From Lampropedia hyalina DSM 16112 (GTDB lineage Bacteria; Pseudomonadota; Gammaproteobacteria; Burkholderiales; Burkholderiaceae_C): a stretch of DNA of 64,000 bases. The number at the start of each line of letters is the position of its first letter. The stretch's first letter is position 1. Under the pieces are notes generated by a model. It was not told the origin of the DNA and did no database searches. It saw only the letters and a program-made list of their open reading frames with translations. The position numbers and the translations under genes were made by a program. This document shows positions 16,816-27,736 of this stretch, piece by piece. Location of the stretch: contig NZ_FQUZ01000006.1 in NCBI RefSeq assembly GCF_900129055.1, positions 64,184 through 128,183 on the forward strand. The letters are read 5' to 3'.

Positions 16816-17580
16816 GGCTTTGGGCTTTCCCTTTATAATCGCGCTCAACTGTGTTTTCCCCAATAAAAAAGGCGGTAGCCAGCCAAGTGTAGTGCAGTTG
16901 GCTCCCGAAAAAGAAAACGCAGTGAATGAATGCCGAGCCTGTCCCTGTTCCCGTGGACGTTGCCGATACCCCAGTGGGCCTTGCTGCTCCCGGTCGCACC
17001 AGAGGAATATGGCACTGCGCCTGCGCACGGAATCCATGAACCGGAATTTTTTTCGAACGGCGGGTGTCGCTGCCCGTATCTGTAGTTCTCTCCCATTGCG
17101 CCGAATGCCTTTTATGCACCGGCCCTACAGCCCACGCCGCCGTCGCGGACCCCAAGCAAACATGTCCCTGATCTCACCGATGGCAATCTGCCTGCTGGCT
17201 CTGCGGTGGCTGCTGATGACGCAGCCACTGGCGCAGCCGTTCGCACGCACGCGCGCCAGGGTGTGCACCATGCGGCATGTCTGTCCCACACCCGCACCAC
17301 TCCCACGCGGGGATACATTGCCTGCCTGTCAGGCCCGGCCTCGAACCCCACAGCCCTCGCCCTGGTTCAGCAGACCACCGGCCACAGGGCGGGAGTGTCC
17401 CTCTGCGACGGGTGGCCTGCGTGCCCTCCGTCTTCCGTTTCATGTTCTTCCCTGCCAGCGGCCCGGCATTGGGAGCCTTAACCGGCTGATTGTCTGAATC
17501 ACCCGCAGGCAGATGCGTCTGGCGGCCCGAAGGGGGCCATGCCCGCGCACCTGCACTGCATCTGCAAGAAGGAACGCATC
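16816..17580 (+). promoter_or_regulatory. 765-bp rluC-rne intergenic region: rne promoter and long leader
   Basis: No protein-coding gene is convincing here. A perfect -10 hexamer TATAAT lies at 16834-16839 on the plus strand, with a GTGACA-like -35 at 16809-16814 (19-bp spacing, long). Transcription from it would give an rne leader of about 735 nt. RNase E limits its own synthesis by cutting its leader in E. coli, where that leader is about 360 nt. The region has several GC-rich hairpin-forming stretches and an AAGGA ribosome site just before the rne ATG. The promoter assignment is inferred. Confidence 0.45.
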
Positions 17581-20500
17581 ATGAAACGGATGCTGATTAA
17601 CGCAACGCAGGCAGAAGAGCGTCGCCTGGCCATCGTGGATGGGCAAAAACTGCTGGATTACGAGATCGAGATCGAAGGGCGCGAACAGCGCAAGGGCAAT
17701 ATCTACAAGGCGGTGGTCACCCGCATCGAACCCAGTCTGGAAGCCTGCTTCGTCGATTACGGCGAGGAACGCCACGGCTTCCTGCCGTTCAAGGAAATCT
17801 CGCGCCAATACTTTGCCGAAGGCGTATCCGTCAGCCAGGCGCGCATCAACGAGGCCATCCGCGAAGGCCAGGAACTGCTGGTGCAGGTCGAGAAGGAAGA
17901 GCGCGGCAACAAGGGCGCGGCCCTGACCACCTTCATTTCGCTGGCCGGTCGCTATGTGGTGCTGATGCCCAACAACCCGCGCGGCGGTGGCGTATCGCGC
18001 CGCATCGAAGGCGACGAGCGTGCCGAGCTGAAAGAGGCGATGGACCAGCTCGAATACCCCAAGGGCATGTCCATCATTGCCCGCACCGCCGGGATCGGCC
18101 GCACCGCCGAAGAACTGCAATGGGACCTGAACTACCTGCTCAAGCTCTGGGATGCCGTGGGCGGTGCCGCCCGTGACGGGCGCGGCGCGTTCCTGATCTA
18201 CCAAGAATCGAACCTGGTCATCCGCGCCATCCGCGACTACTTCAACACCGACATCGGCGACATCCTCATCGACACGGACGACATCTACGAGCAGGCCTCG
18301 CAGTTCATGTCCTACGTCATGCCCGAGCACGCCGGGCGCGTGAAACGCTACCGCGACCAGGCCGCGCTGTTCTCGCGCTTCCAGATCGAGCACCAGATCG
18401 AATCGGCCTACGCCCGCACCGTGCAACTGCCCTCGGGCGGGGCAATCGTCATCGACCAGACCGAAGCACTGGTGGCCGTGGACGTGAACTCCGCCCGCGC
18501 CATCAAGGGCGGCGACATCGAGGAAACCGCCACCCGCACCAACCTGGAAGCCGCCGACGAAGTGGCACGCCAGATGCGCCTGCGCGACCTGGGCGGGCTG
18601 GTGGTGATCGACTTCATCGACATGGAGGATGCCAAGAACCGCCGTGCCGTGGAAAACCGCCTGCGCGACGCACTCAAGCAAGACCGCGCCCGCGTGCAGA
18701 TTGGCTCCATCAGCAAGTTCGGCCTGCTGGAAATGAGCCGCCAGCGGCTCAAGCCCACCCTCTCGGAAGGCGCGTCCATCCCCTGCCCGCGCTGCGGCGG
18801 CTCCGGCCATGTGCGCGACACGGAAAGCTCCGCGCTGCAAATCCTGCGCATCATCCAGGAAGAGTCGATGAAGGACGGCACGGCCGCCGTGCATTGCCAG
18901 GTGCCGGTGGAGGTGGCCAGCTTCCTGCTCAACGAGAAGCGCACCGAAGTGGCAAAGGTGGAAATCCAGCAGCGCGTCAATGTGCTCATCATCCCCAACA
19001 AGACGCTGGAAACCCCCAACTACAAGCTCGAACGCCTCAAGGGCGACGATGCCCGCCTCGACGACGTGGACAGCAGCTACAAGCTGGCCGAGGAAATGCA
19101 GGACCCGGTGGCAGCCACGCGCCGCTCCAAGGAGCCGACCAACCGGCAAACCCCAGTGCTCAAGGGCCTGTTCCCGGATGCCCCGCCCCCCGTGGTGCCG
19201 CCGCGCCCGGCCCGTGGCGCAGACCGGCAGGATGCGCCACAGCCCGAGGCCCACTCCCACGCGCCTGCCGCCAGCGGCTGGCGACTGCCGGGGGCCGGAT
19301 TCTTCAGCCGCCTGCTGCAACGCATCAAGGCCGTGCTGCTGGGCACCAAGGTGGAACCCGCCGTCACCAGCGAGGCCCCGAGTGAAGCTCCCCGCGCCAG
19401 CGCGGCAGACGCGTCCAACCCGAACCATCGCCGCAGGCCCAGCAACCAGGAGCGCGGTGGCCGCAACGAGCGCAGCCCCCGCAGCCCGGTGGCACGCGAA
19501 GAAACACGCGAGGGCAGCCGTTCCGGCCACCGCGACAACCGTCGCCCCGTGGCAGACAACGGCAACACGGAAGAGCCACGCAACCGCACGCGCCAGAGCA
19601 GCCGCCGCTCCGTGGAAGCACGCGAAACCGAACGCGGCAATGAAGCTGGCTACGACGCACAGGACATCGCCACCAGCGAAGACAGTGCCACTGGCGAGCG
19701 CAGGGGTCGGGGTTCGCGCGCACCGCGCAAGCAGCGTCTGCTCTCCGCCGATGGCGTGGACAGCCCGCTGAACCACACCGCGACCGTCGATGCAGACACC
19801 GATGCCCCGCAGACAGAAGGCATCGAGCGCGACGAAGCCACGGCAGAGGAGCCACGCCGCGAACGCCGCTCCCGCAGCCAGCATGGCCGCGACCGCCGCC
19901 GCTCCGACCGCGAGCGTGCCCCCGCCACGCAAGCCGATGCAGATGGCATCGCGCCCTCCACGGCCATCGATGACGACGTGGACAGCCGCGCGGAAGCCGC
20001 CTCTGCGGAACCACGCCGCCGCAAGCCGCGTGTCCAGAACGATGCCGCATCCCCAGCCGATGCCAGCGGCGCGGCACTGCCGGTGGACGAAAGCGGCGAC
20101 GACGCGCCCAGCGCGCCAGCGGCTGCCTCGCGCAGCTACTTTGCCCAGCGCGGTCAGGGTGGCCAAGGCCAGGCCAAGGTGGCCAACGAGCAGGTCGATG
20201 CGGACAGCCCGCCAGCCGTGCTCCCGGCTCCCATCGCCAGCGAAACCGCTGTCAGTGAAGAACCGGTAGCCATCGCACCAAAGGCCGAACTGCCAGCCGA
20301 TGTTCCAGCCGACCTGCCAGCCACCACCGGCAACGACGCGACCAGCATCGACACCCCCGCCGTGCCACCCGAATCGCCCGTTCCCCGTGCGTGGGTGCTG
20401 GACACCGAGGCACTGGATGCCCTGGTGCGGCAAGCCGGGCTGGAGTGGGTGCATTCCGACCATGACAAGGTCGCCGCTGCCCAGGCCGCCATTGCCGCCG

Positions 20501-20649
20501 AGCCGCTGCCCGTCCATGTGCCACGCCCACGGCCCGTGGTGCAGGTGCTGGATGAAGGCCCGCTGGTACTGGTGGAGACCCGCAAGGATCTGGCTGCCCT
20601 GCGCCTGCCTTTCGATGCACCGCCTGCCACAGGCACACAGGAATCATGA
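17581..20649 (+). CDS. rne: ribonuclease E
   Basis: A 1022-residue RNase E, the main endonuclease of mRNA decay and rRNA/tRNA processing. The S1 domain spans about 35-120. Catalytic Asp residues are D301 (VAVDVNS) and D344 (VVIDFID), equivalent to E. coli D303/D346. The zinc-link cysteines are C402 and C405 (CPRCGG). The catalytic half ends near 520. A disordered Arg/Pro/Ala-rich tail follows, which would scaffold a degradosome. It ends in a conserved-looking block ([19 protein letters not shown], about 940-958) typical of betaproteobacterial RNase E. ATG 17581 has AAGGA upstream. The long open frame on the opposite strand is a composition shadow. Confidence 0.95.
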   Translation: MKRMLINATQAEERRLAIVDGQKLLDYEIEIEGREQRKGNIYKAVVTRIEPSLEACFVDYGEERHGFLPFKEISRQYFAEGVSVSQARINEAIREGQELLVQVEKEERGNKGAALTTFISLAGRYVVLMPNNPRGGGVSRRIEGDERAELKEAMDQLEYPKGMSIIARTAGIGRTAEELQWDLNYLLKLWDAVGGAARDGRGAFLIYQESNLVIRAIRDYFNTDIGDILIDTDDIYEQASQFMSYVMPEHAGRVKRYRDQAALFSRFQIEHQIESAYARTVQLPSGGAIVIDQTEALVAVDVNSARAIKGGDIEETATRTNLEAADEVARQMRLRDLGGLVVIDFIDMEDAKNRRAVENRLRDALKQDRARVQIGSISKFGLLEMSRQRLKPTLSEGASIPCPRCGGSGHVRDTESSALQILRIIQEESMKDGTAAVHCQVPVEVASFLLNEKRTEVAKVEIQQRVNVLIIPNKTLETPNYKLERLKGDDARLDDVDSSYKLAEEMQDPVAATRRSKEPTNRQTPVLKGLFPDAPPPVVPPRPARGADRQDAPQPEAHSHAPAASGWRLPGAGFFSRLLQRIKAVLLGTKVEPAVTSEAPSEAPRASAADASNPNHRRRPSNQERGGRNERSPRSPVAREETREGSRSGHRDNRRPVADNGNTEEPRNRTRQSSRRSVEARETERGNEAGYDAQDIATSEDSATGERRGRGSRAPRKQRLLSADGVDSPLNHTATVDADTDAPQTEGIERDEATAEEPRRERRSRSQHGRDRRRSDRERAPATQADADGIAPSTAIDDDVDSRAEAASAEPRRRKPRVQNDAASPADASGAALPVDESGDDAPSAPAAASRSYFAQRGQGGQGQAKVANEQVDADSPPAVLPAPIASETAVSEEPVAIAPKAELPADVPADLPATTGNDATSIDTPAVPPESPVPRAWVLDTEALDALVRQAGLEWVHSDHDKVAAAQAAIAAEPLPVHVPRPRPVVQVLDEGPLVLVETRKDLAALRLPFDAPPATGTQES

Positions 20650-20791
20650 CCCTGTGATGGCAGGGGCTTCATCGTTCGCCCCCGGATGATGGAGCCTCGC
20701 CATGCCTTCGGGCAGACGGTGGCAGGCCACACGCCAGCCCTGCCGCCGTCTGCCCCGCCACTTCCTCATTGCGCCTCGCCGCAGGATCACC

Positions 20792-21580
20792 ATGCTGTTT
20801 CTCCTCTCCCCAGCCAAATCACTTGACTGGGAAAGCCCGCTCCCACCCTCCATCGAAGCCACCACCCCGCTGTTCCTGGAAAAGTCTGCCATCCTGAACC
20901 GCTTGCTGCGCCAGAAAACCCCACAGGAGCTGGCCGAGCTGATGTCCATCAGCCCCAGGCTCGCAGAGCTGAATGTGCAGCGGTTCCGCGACTGGAGCCT
21001 GCCGTTCACCCCGCAGAACGCCCGCCCCTGCGTGTTCACCTTCAACGGTGACGTGTACGAAGGGCTGGATGCCGCCAGCCTGACGGATGCGCAATTGCAC
21101 TGGGCGCAGGAACACCTGCTGATTCTCAGCGGCCTCTATGGCGTGCTGCGCCCGATGGACCTCATGCAGCCCTACCGGCTGGAAATGGGCACGCGCCTGG
21201 CCGTGGGCGAGGCCCGCAATCTGTACGATTTCTGGCAGCAGACCATCACCGACTACATCGTGGGCCGACTGGAAGTGAAGAAAGTGCCCATCGTCGTCAA
21301 TCTGGCATCCAACGAGTATTTCAAGGCAGTGCAATCCCGGCGGCTCAAGGCCCGCATTATCGACTGCGTGTTCCAGGACGAGAAAAACGGCCAGTTCAAG
21401 ATCATCAGCTTCTATGCCAAGCACGCCAGGGGCCTGATGGTGCGCTATGCCATCGAAAACGACCTGCACACCCCCGACGAACTCTCCGGCTTCAACCTGA
21501 ACGGCTATCGCTTCGCGCCCGACCTGTCCAACGATGCACGGCTGGTGTTCCAGCGTCAGGAAGGCGATATTCCGGCCTGA
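20792..21580 (+). CDS. yaaA: YaaA (UPF0246) peroxide-stress protein
   Basis: A 262-residue YaaA protein: LLSPAKSLDW at the N-terminus, GLYGVLRPMDLMQPYRLEMG in the middle, and NLASNEYFKAV, IIDCVFQDEKNGQFK and SFYAKHARGLMVRY motifs. In E. coli YaaA lowers intracellular iron during peroxide stress and belongs to a DNA-binding fold. ATG 20792 gives the usual length and start MLFLLSPAKS. It is convergent with rsmE, with only 8 bases between the stops. Confidence 0.92.
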   Translation: MLFLLSPAKSLDWESPLPPSIEATTPLFLEKSAILNRLLRQKTPQELAELMSISPRLAELNVQRFRDWSLPFTPQNARPCVFTFNGDVYEGLDAASLTDAQLHWAQEHLLILSGLYGVLRPMDLMQPYRLEMGTRLAVGEARNLYDFWQQTITDYIVGRLEVKKVPIVVNLASNEYFKAVQSRRLKARIIDCVFQDEKNGQFKIISFYAKHARGLMVRYAIENDLHTPDELSGFNLNGYRFAPDLSNDARLVFQRQEGDIPA

Positions 21581-21595
21581 ACAGGTTCTCAGGCC
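21574..21595. terminator. hairpin across the convergent yaaA/rsmE stops
   Basis: GGCCTGA (21574-21580) pairs perfectly with TCAGGCC (21589-21595) across an 8-base loop. The stem contains both stop codons. There is no T-run, so it is at best a weak bidirectional terminator or an mRNA end stabiliser. Confidence 0.35.
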
Positions 21596-22362
21596 GCAGT
21601 CAGCAGGGCCAGACAGGCCAGCGGCGCGGTTTCGGAACGCAAAATGCGTGCGCCCAGACTGACGGGCACAAAGCCGTGGGCCACGGCAAGTTGCAGTTCC
21701 GCCTCGCTCAAGCCCCCTTCGGGGCCAGTGAGCACCTGCACGGCATCCACGCTGCCCTCAGCCGCTGCTGCCTGACGCTGCTGCCACCACTGCGCCAGGC
21801 TGTGCTGCGCACCCTGCGGGGTCAGCACCAGCCGCTGCACCGCCACGGCATGCCCGTCGTCTGGCGCGGGCTGTGCCTGTAGCCAGTCCTTCAGGCTGAT
21901 GGAGGCGGCCACCGTTGGCACGGTATTGCGGCCGCTTTGTTCGCAGGCGGCAATGGCAATCGCCCGCCAGTGCGCCTGTTTTTTCTCGGCGCGTTCACCC
22001 TTGAGCCGCAACATGCTGCGCTCGGCGGCAATCGGCGTGATGCAGGCCGCACCCAGTTCGGTGGCTTTTTCCACCAGCCAGTCCATGCGCTCGTTGGCGG
22101 GCATGCCTGCCAGCAGGTGAATGGTGGGGCGCGCCTCGCGGTCGGCATGCTCCACCGAATCGACGTGTACCCGCACGTTCTGGCGGCCCATCTGCACGAT
22201 GGTGGCCTGGTACTGGGCGTTGCTGTGCGGCTCTGCGCCGGGGAACAGCGTGAGGCTCTGCCCCGGCTGCATCCGCAACACCTGCACATGCCGCGCCGCG
22301 CTGGCAGGCAGATCGAGTTCCGCGCCGGTCTGCAAAGGTTCAGGGCAATGGAAGCGGGGCAT
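21589..22362 (-). CDS. rsmE: 16S rRNA m3U1498 methyltransferase
   Basis: A 257-residue RsmE. The N-terminal PUA-like domain starts MPRFHCPEP. The SPOUT methyltransferase domain carries LTGPEGGLSEAE and LGARILRSETAPL for S-adenosylmethionine binding. It methylates N3 of U1498 in 16S rRNA. I chose ATG 22362, with GGAG eight bases upstream, over the in-frame TTG at 22380. It follows the amgK-like gene by 14 bases on the same strand. Confidence 0.92.
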   Translation of the reverse strand: MPRFHCPEPLQTGAELDLPASAARHVQVLRMQPGQSLTLFPGAEPHSNAQYQATIVQMGRQNVRVHVDSVEHADREARPTIHLLAGMPANERMDWLVEKATELGAACITPIAAERSMLRLKGERAEKKQAHWRAIAIAACEQSGRNTVPTVAASISLKDWLQAQPAPDDGHAVAVQRLVLTPQGAQHSLAQWWQQRQAAAAEGSVDAVQVLTGPEGGLSEAELQLAVAHGFVPVSLGARILRSETAPLACLALLTAA

Positions 22363-22376
22363 GGCAACGGCTCCGG

Positions 22377-23531
22377 TCAAAGGCGACCAAAGGAAAACGC
22401 TTCGGTCACGGGGGTTTGCTCGATCTCGTCCACCAGCCGCAACAACGGAGCCAGTTCACGGTAACGGCTGGCGGTGGCGCGGATATAGCCGATGAAGCGG
22501 GGCGTATCGGCCAGATAGCGCGGCTTGTGGTCGCGCAGTCCCAGCCGCGCAAAAATGCCTGCCACCTTCAGATGCCGCTGCAAGGCCATCCAGTCCACCG
22601 CGCGGTAGAACTGGCCAAAGTCACTCTCCCATTCGGGCTTGCCCGCCAACAGCCCGACCTTGCGGGCACGCTCCCAGTAGCGCACGGTGACATCGAGGAC
22701 GAAGTCCTCCTCCCAGCTCCAGAAGGCATCGCGCATCAGGCTGGCAATGTCGTAGGTGATGGGGCCGTGCAGCGCGTCCTGAAAATCCAGCAGGCCCAGC
22801 GGCCCCTGGCCATCGGGTGGCATCATCAGGTTGCGCGGCATGAAGTCGCGGTGTACCAGCACCTGCGGCGCGTCGAGGTTTTCTGCGACGATGCGGTCGA
22901 ACACCTGTTGCAGGCTGTGCTGCTGTGCCTCGCTGAGCGTGTACTGGCGGTGCGCCTGCACATACCACTGCGGGAACAGGGCCAGTTCGCGCTGGAGCAC
23001 AGCGGCATCGTAAGGGGGCACCTGCCCGGCAGGTACCGCCTGCTGGAGTGCCACCAGGGTATCCACCGCGTGCAGGAACCAAGGCTGCGCCCGCTGCACC
23101 AGCGCGGCCTGCCATGCCTGCGCCTGGTACAGGCTTTGCGGCTGGGCATCGCCCTGAATCTGTTGCTGCTGCGCCAGCAACCATTGCAGCAGGGTCTGCT
23201 GGCCCAGGTCTTGCAGCAGCATGAATCCATGCGCCTCATCCCAGGCGTGAACCACAGGCACATGCAGCCGCGCCTGCGCCAGCAATTGCTGCACATGCAC
23301 GAAAGGCCGACAGTCTTCATGCTGCGGCGGCGCATCCATGATGATGAAGCTGCGGCCTGCGCCCACGCCGTTCGCCTGGCTGTCGATGCGCAGATAGCGG
23401 CGAAAACCGGCATCGCTGGCCGCCAGCCGCAACGAGGGCACGACCAGCCCGAATGCAGGGGCCTGCACGGCCAGCCACCCGGAAAACGCCTGTTCGCGTG
23501 CCGCATCCGGCCAGATCATTGCATCTGCCAT
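22377..23531 (-). CDS. amgK: AmgK-like sugar kinase (aminoglycoside-phosphotransferase fold)
   Basis: A 384-residue kinase of the choline-kinase/APH fold. The catalytic loop is HRDFMPRN and the metal-binding Asp is in GLLDFQDA; these precede DIASLMRDAFWSWEE. In pseudomonads and betaproteobacteria AmgK phosphorylates the anomeric carbon of MurNAc/GlcNAc for peptidoglycan recycling. It is typically divergent from lptD, as here. Its usual partner murU is not adjacent; rsmE follows instead. Start ATG 23531 is a choice; ATG 23579 in frame upstream is possible but is poor in family features. Confidence 0.8.
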   Translation of the reverse strand: MADAMIWPDAAREQAFSGWLAVQAPAFGLVVPSLRLAASDAGFRRYLRIDSQANGVGAGRSFIIMDAPPQHEDCRPFVHVQQLLAQARLHVPVVHAWDEAHGFMLLQDLGQQTLLQWLLAQQQQIQGDAQPQSLYQAQAWQAALVQRAQPWFLHAVDTLVALQQAVPAGQVPPYDAAVLQRELALFPQWYVQAHRQYTLSEAQQHSLQQVFDRIVAENLDAPQVLVHRDFMPRNLMMPPDGQGPLGLLDFQDALHGPITYDIASLMRDAFWSWEEDFVLDVTVRYWERARKVGLLAGKPEWESDFGQFYRAVDWMALQRHLKVAGIFARLGLRDHKPRYLADTPRFIGYIRATASRYRELAPLLRLVDEIEQTPVTEAFSFGRL

Positions 23532-23741
23532 ACCCAAAGTCCCCCGCTTGCCCGAAAAACCGAACCGCCCTGCCCGCAACAGCAGGCGATTGTCGAAAAT
23601 AACCGGCGATTATTACACCGCCAATGCCATGAATTGCGGCTCGCGCTGGTAATATCGGCCACTGGCTGCCCCGGCAACAGGGGGCGTTTCGTGGAACGGA
23701 TTTTTGCAGGCGGGTGCTTCGTGGTTGATTTTTCTGTGCGG

Positions 23742-26204
23742 ATGAAACAGCGTTCAACAACAAGGGAAGGTCTGCCAGGCCCTTGCGGCCAGCCCACGCC
23801 CTGCGGCGGCACGCCCCCTGCGGCCACGCGGGCGCACTTTCGCCTCAACCGGCTGTGGTGGCTGCTGCTGGTCTCGGGCACTGCGCTGGCGCAGCAGCCC
23901 GGCTCCGCGCCGGCCCGCGAAGACAGCCTCAACTCCCTGATTCTGAGCCTGCAAAAAAGCCACACCCTGCAACAACACGCACCCGCAGCCTCCCAGGCAC
24001 AGGAAAAGCCCCCCATCCACCTGGAAGCCGACCGCATTCACGGCACCCAGGACAGCACCATCACGCTCGAAGGCGATGCGCAATTGCAGCAAGGCCCCAC
24101 CTTTTTGCGTGCCGACCGCGTGGAATACGAATCCAGCGACCAGCAGGCGCGGGCACAGGGCAACGTCCACATCAACCAGGCGGGCGACGTGTATGAGGGC
24201 AGCGACCTCGACATCAACCTGCAAACCTACCAGGGCTACTTTCAGGATGTGAACTACCGCCTGCAAGAGAACCAGGCGCATGGCACGGCCGAGCGGGTGG
24301 ACTTTCTGGGGCGCGAGGAACTGGCCGTGCAGCAGGGCAACTACACCACCTGCCAGCGCGTCGAGCACGACCCCGACTGGGAACCTGCGTGGCAAATCCA
24401 TGCCAAGAGCCTGCACATCGACCGCGCCAACAATGTCGGCACGGCGCGCGGGGCCGTGCTGGAGTTTCAGGGCGTGCCGCTGCTGCCCGTGCCATACCTG
24501 AGCTTTCCGGTCTCCGACCAGCGCAAGTCCGGCTTTCTGCCGCCCACCGTCGGGCTGGACAGCGTCTCGGGCCTGCAATACGAGCAGCCCTACTACTGGA
24601 ACATCTCGCCCAACCGCGATGCCATCCTGTCCACCAGCATCATGGCGCGGCGCGGCGTGAATGTGGGTGGTGAATTCCGCTACCTGGAGCGCGACTTCAG
24701 CGGTGAACTCTCCGGCAGTTTCATGCCCGACGACCGCCTGCGCGACCGCAACCGCTGGAGCTACGCCTACAAGCACCGCCACGACATCGCTGTGCCGGTG
24801 GGCCAGATGCAGGCCAACCTGAACCTCAACCGCGTGGGCGACGACAACCACTGGCGCGACTTCCCGCGCACCTCCCACAGCCTGACCGACCGCCTGCTCT
24901 CCAGCGAAGGACAGTTGCAGTGGAGCCACCAGGACGTGAGCGTGCGCCTGCGGGCACTGGAATGGCAAACCCTGCAAGACCCCGACTCCATCATCACCCC
25001 GCCCTACGACATGCTGCCGCAACTCAATGCGCGCTACACCCCTCAGCAGCCGCTGGCGGGCATGGACGTGTATGGCGAACTCGATACCACGCGCTTTCGC
25101 GCCGACGACCGCTACGCCGTGAACCTGACCGATGGCGACCGCAGCTATGCCCTGCTGCGCGTCAGCCGCCCGTTCCTGGCCCCGCACGGTTTCGTCACCC
25201 CTTCGCTGCAAGTGCATGCCAGCAGCTACCGGCTGGAGAGCACACCACTGAACCCGGCAGGCAACCACAACCGCGTCATCGGCACGGCCAGCATCGACAG
25301 CGGCCTGTTCTTCGAGCGTGAAACCAGTTTCTGGGGCCGCAACACCATCCAGACCCTGGAGCCGCGCGCGTTCTACACCTACACGCCCTACAAAGACCAG
25401 AGCATGCTGCCGCTGTACGACACGGCAGAGCTGGACTTCACCTTCGCCAGCATCTACAGCCCCAACGCCTTCGTGGGCAACGACCGCTTCGCCGACAACA
25501 ACCTGCTGACGCTGGGGGCCAACTCCAAGCTAATCGACCCGGAAACCGGCGGCGAAATCGCCCGCATCGGCCTGGCCCAGCGGCTGCGCTTCAAGGATCA
25601 GCGCGTCTCTGCCATCGGCGAGAACGTGGTCACCGACCGCTGGTCGGACATCCTGCTGGGCGGTGCCGTGAACTGGAGTCCCCGGTGGTCGAGCAACGGG
25701 GTCATCCAGTACAACTACAAGGATCAGCGATCGGTGCGCTACACGCTCTCGGCCCAGTACCAGCCGGGCGAATACCGCAGCCTCAGCGCAGGCTACCGCA
25801 TGAAGCGCGATGCCAGCAAGCACATTGACGTGGGCTGGCAATGGCCGCTGACCGCGTTCTGGAACAGCCCAAGCGGCGAGCAGGCCGCCATCGGGCGCGA
25901 CCGCCCCCGCTGGTACAGCGTCGGGCGGCTCAACTACAGCATGCGCGACAAACGCCTGGTCGATACCATCGTCGGCCTCGAATACGACAGTTGCTGCTGG
26001 ATTGGCCGCGTGGTGCTCGAACGCCTGCAAAACAGCTACGACACCGCCAACACCCGCCTGCTGTTCCAGATCGAACTGGTGGGCCTCTCGCGCCTGAGCG
26101 TCGGCTCCAACCCGCTCAACGCACTGCGCAGCAACGTACCCGGCTACCAGCCGCTGACCGGCCAGAGCTTTGGCTCGGGCAGCCGCTCCGACCAGTACGA
26201 ATAA
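23742..26204 (+). CDS. lptD: LPS-assembly outer-membrane protein LptD
   Basis: An 820-residue LptD, which with LptE inserts lipopolysaccharide in the outer leaflet. A signal/hydrophobic segment (about 36-52) precedes the periplasmic LptA-like OstA domain (about 85-230) and the large LptD barrel. Cysteines visible in the mature protein are C204 and the adjacent pair C751-C752. E. coli has a fourth, at residue 31, forming the second disulfide; none is seen in the mature N-terminus here. Start is uncertain: ATG 23742 lacks a good ribosome site and gives a long pre-signal extension. surA and rsmA follow on the same strand. Confidence 0.92.
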   Translation: MKQRSTTREGLPGPCGQPTPCGGTPPAATRAHFRLNRLWWLLLVSGTALAQQPGSAPAREDSLNSLILSLQKSHTLQQHAPAASQAQEKPPIHLEADRIHGTQDSTITLEGDAQLQQGPTFLRADRVEYESSDQQARAQGNVHINQAGDVYEGSDLDINLQTYQGYFQDVNYRLQENQAHGTAERVDFLGREELAVQQGNYTTCQRVEHDPDWEPAWQIHAKSLHIDRANNVGTARGAVLEFQGVPLLPVPYLSFPVSDQRKSGFLPPTVGLDSVSGLQYEQPYYWNISPNRDAILSTSIMARRGVNVGGEFRYLERDFSGELSGSFMPDDRLRDRNRWSYAYKHRHDIAVPVGQMQANLNLNRVGDDNHWRDFPRTSHSLTDRLLSSEGQLQWSHQDVSVRLRALEWQTLQDPDSIITPPYDMLPQLNARYTPQQPLAGMDVYGELDTTRFRADDRYAVNLTDGDRSYALLRVSRPFLAPHGFVTPSLQVHASSYRLESTPLNPAGNHNRVIGTASIDSGLFFERETSFWGRNTIQTLEPRAFYTYTPYKDQSMLPLYDTAELDFTFASIYSPNAFVGNDRFADNNLLTLGANSKLIDPETGGEIARIGLAQRLRFKDQRVSAIGENVVTDRWSDILLGGAVNWSPRWSSNGVIQYNYKDQRSVRYTLSAQYQPGEYRSLSAGYRMKRDASKHIDVGWQWPLTAFWNSPSGEQAAIGRDRPRWYSVGRLNYSMRDKRLVDTIVGLEYDSCCWIGRVVLERLQNSYDTANTRLLFQIELVGLSRLSVGSNPLNALRSNVPGYQPLTGQSFGSGSRSDQYE

Positions 26205-26285
26205 CGCCTCCGCGCTGGCTGCACATCCCCAGGGCCGATGCAGCCACTGACCGAAACTTTCCCCCTACCGGGCACTCCTACGCCG

Positions 26286-27719
26286 ATGCAACACACTCTG
26301 CGCCATACCCTCTCTCCCCTCGTCGTGACACTGGGGCTGGCAATCCCGCTGCTGTCGCAGCCCCTGCACGCCCAGGGCCTGCGCCTGACGGATGCCCCCG
26401 CCACTGCCACGCGCAACGCCCCGCAGCCGCGCGAAGGCGGGCTGGCCACCGCCGCCCGCAATGCCGCTGCCGCCAGCCAGCGCAACACCCAGCAGGCCGA
26501 CTTCATCGTCGCGCTGGTCAATTCCGAACCGATCACCCAGCACGAAGTGCAGACGCGCAAGCAGCGCGCGCTGGCCTTCTTGCAGGCACAGGGCTACAGC
26601 ATCCCGGACGACAGCGTGCTCCAGCGCGAAGCCATCGACACCCTGATTGCCGAACGCCTGCAATTGCAGGAAGCGCGTGACACCGGCACCACCATCGACG
26701 ACTTCACCCTCGACCAGGCCGAACAGAACGTCGCCCAGCAAAACGGTGCCAGCATTGCCGACATGTACAAGGAACTGGCCGCCGAAGGCATCGACCGCGA
26801 CAGCTTCCGCACCCAGTTGCGCAACCAGCTCGTGCTCATGCGCATCCGCGAACGCGCCGTCGATGCGCGGGTGCGCGTCTCCGACCAGGAACTCGACCAG
26901 CACCTGCGCGACAACCCGCTGCCCGGCGGCAGCAACGTGCCCGACCGCCTGAACCTGGGACACATTCTGGTGACCGTGCCCGAAAACCCCTCGGCCAGCG
27001 AGGAAGCCCATCTGCGCGAGAAAATCACCGAAGCCGCCCGGCGGCTGGAGCGTGGCGAGGACTTTGCCGCCGTTGCCGCGCAATACTCCGAAGCCACCGA
27101 AGCCAGCAAAGGCGGCGAACTGGGAATGCGTGCCATCGACCAGTACCCGGAACTGTTCGTGCAGAGCGTGGCCGGGCGCGACGTGGGCGCGCTGGTCGGC
27201 CCGGTGCGCTCCGGTGCAGGCTTTCACCTGCTGAAGGTGCTGGAGCGCGAGCAAGGCCAGAAAGACGTGATTGCGCAGAACCACGCCCGCCACATCCTCA
27301 TCAGCCCCTCGTCGGGCATGGACGAACGCGCCGCCACGCAACGCTTGCAGGAAATCCGCAAGCGCGTGGTGCAGGGTAGCGAAGACTTTGCCATGCTGGC
27401 GCGCGAATACTCGCAGGACAAGGGCAGTGCCCCGGACGGCGGCGACCTGGGCTGGAGCAGCCCCGGCCAGTTCGTGCCTGAATTCGAGGAAGTGCTGGCC
27501 ACCCTCAAGCCCGGCGAAGTCAGCGCGCCCATCGTCTCGCGCTTTGGCATGCACCTGATCCAGTTGCTGGAGCGTCGGCACATTCCCATGACCCAGCAGC
27601 ACCGCCGCGAAATGGTGCGTGAACAGGTGCGCGAGAAAAAGGCCGAAAAAGCCTTTGGCGACTGGATCACGCAACTGCGCAGCCGCGCCTACATCGAAAT
27701 CCGCGACGGTCAGTCCTGA
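26286..27719 (+). CDS. surA: periplasmic chaperone/peptidyl-prolyl isomerase SurA
   Basis: A 477-residue SurA. The signal peptide ends near LHAQG, then come the SurA N-terminal chaperone domain (about 60-190), two parvulin domains (about 210-310 and 325-425) and a C-terminal helix. It escorts outer-membrane proteins, including LptD, whose gene lies 81 bases upstream. ATG 26286 gives a compact signal peptide; an in-frame ATG at 26238 would add 16 residues. As in E. coli, lptD-surA precede rsmA, but pdxA is missing from between surA and rsmA. Confidence 0.93.
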   Translation: MQHTLRHTLSPLVVTLGLAIPLLSQPLHAQGLRLTDAPATATRNAPQPREGGLATAARNAAAASQRNTQQADFIVALVNSEPITQHEVQTRKQRALAFLQAQGYSIPDDSVLQREAIDTLIAERLQLQEARDTGTTIDDFTLDQAEQNVAQQNGASIADMYKELAAEGIDRDSFRTQLRNQLVLMRIRERAVDARVRVSDQELDQHLRDNPLPGGSNVPDRLNLGHILVTVPENPSASEEAHLREKITEAARRLERGEDFAAVAAQYSEATEASKGGELGMRAIDQYPELFVQSVAGRDVGALVGPVRSGAGFHLLKVLEREQGQKDVIAQNHARHILISPSSGMDERAATQRLQEIRKRVVQGSEDFAMLAREYSQDKGSAPDGGDLGWSSPGQFVPEFEEVLATLKPGEVSAPIVSRFGMHLIQLLERRHIPMTQQHRREMVREQVREKKAEKAFGDWITQLRSRAYIEIRDGQS

Positions 27720-27736
27720 GCACGGTGGCCGCCTCC

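Noticed and set aside
17440..20517. About 1000-codon open frame on the minus strand opposite rne
   Set aside because: High GC keeps the opposite strand open; its translation is Gly/Val/Ala-rich with no domain, while the plus strand is a textbook RNase E.
21579..21593. 15-bp string GAACAGGTTCTCAGG also found at 39636-39650, both at convergent gene ends
   Set aside because: One or a few exact 15-mers are expected by chance in 64 kb, so the match alone is not evidence for a repeat family.
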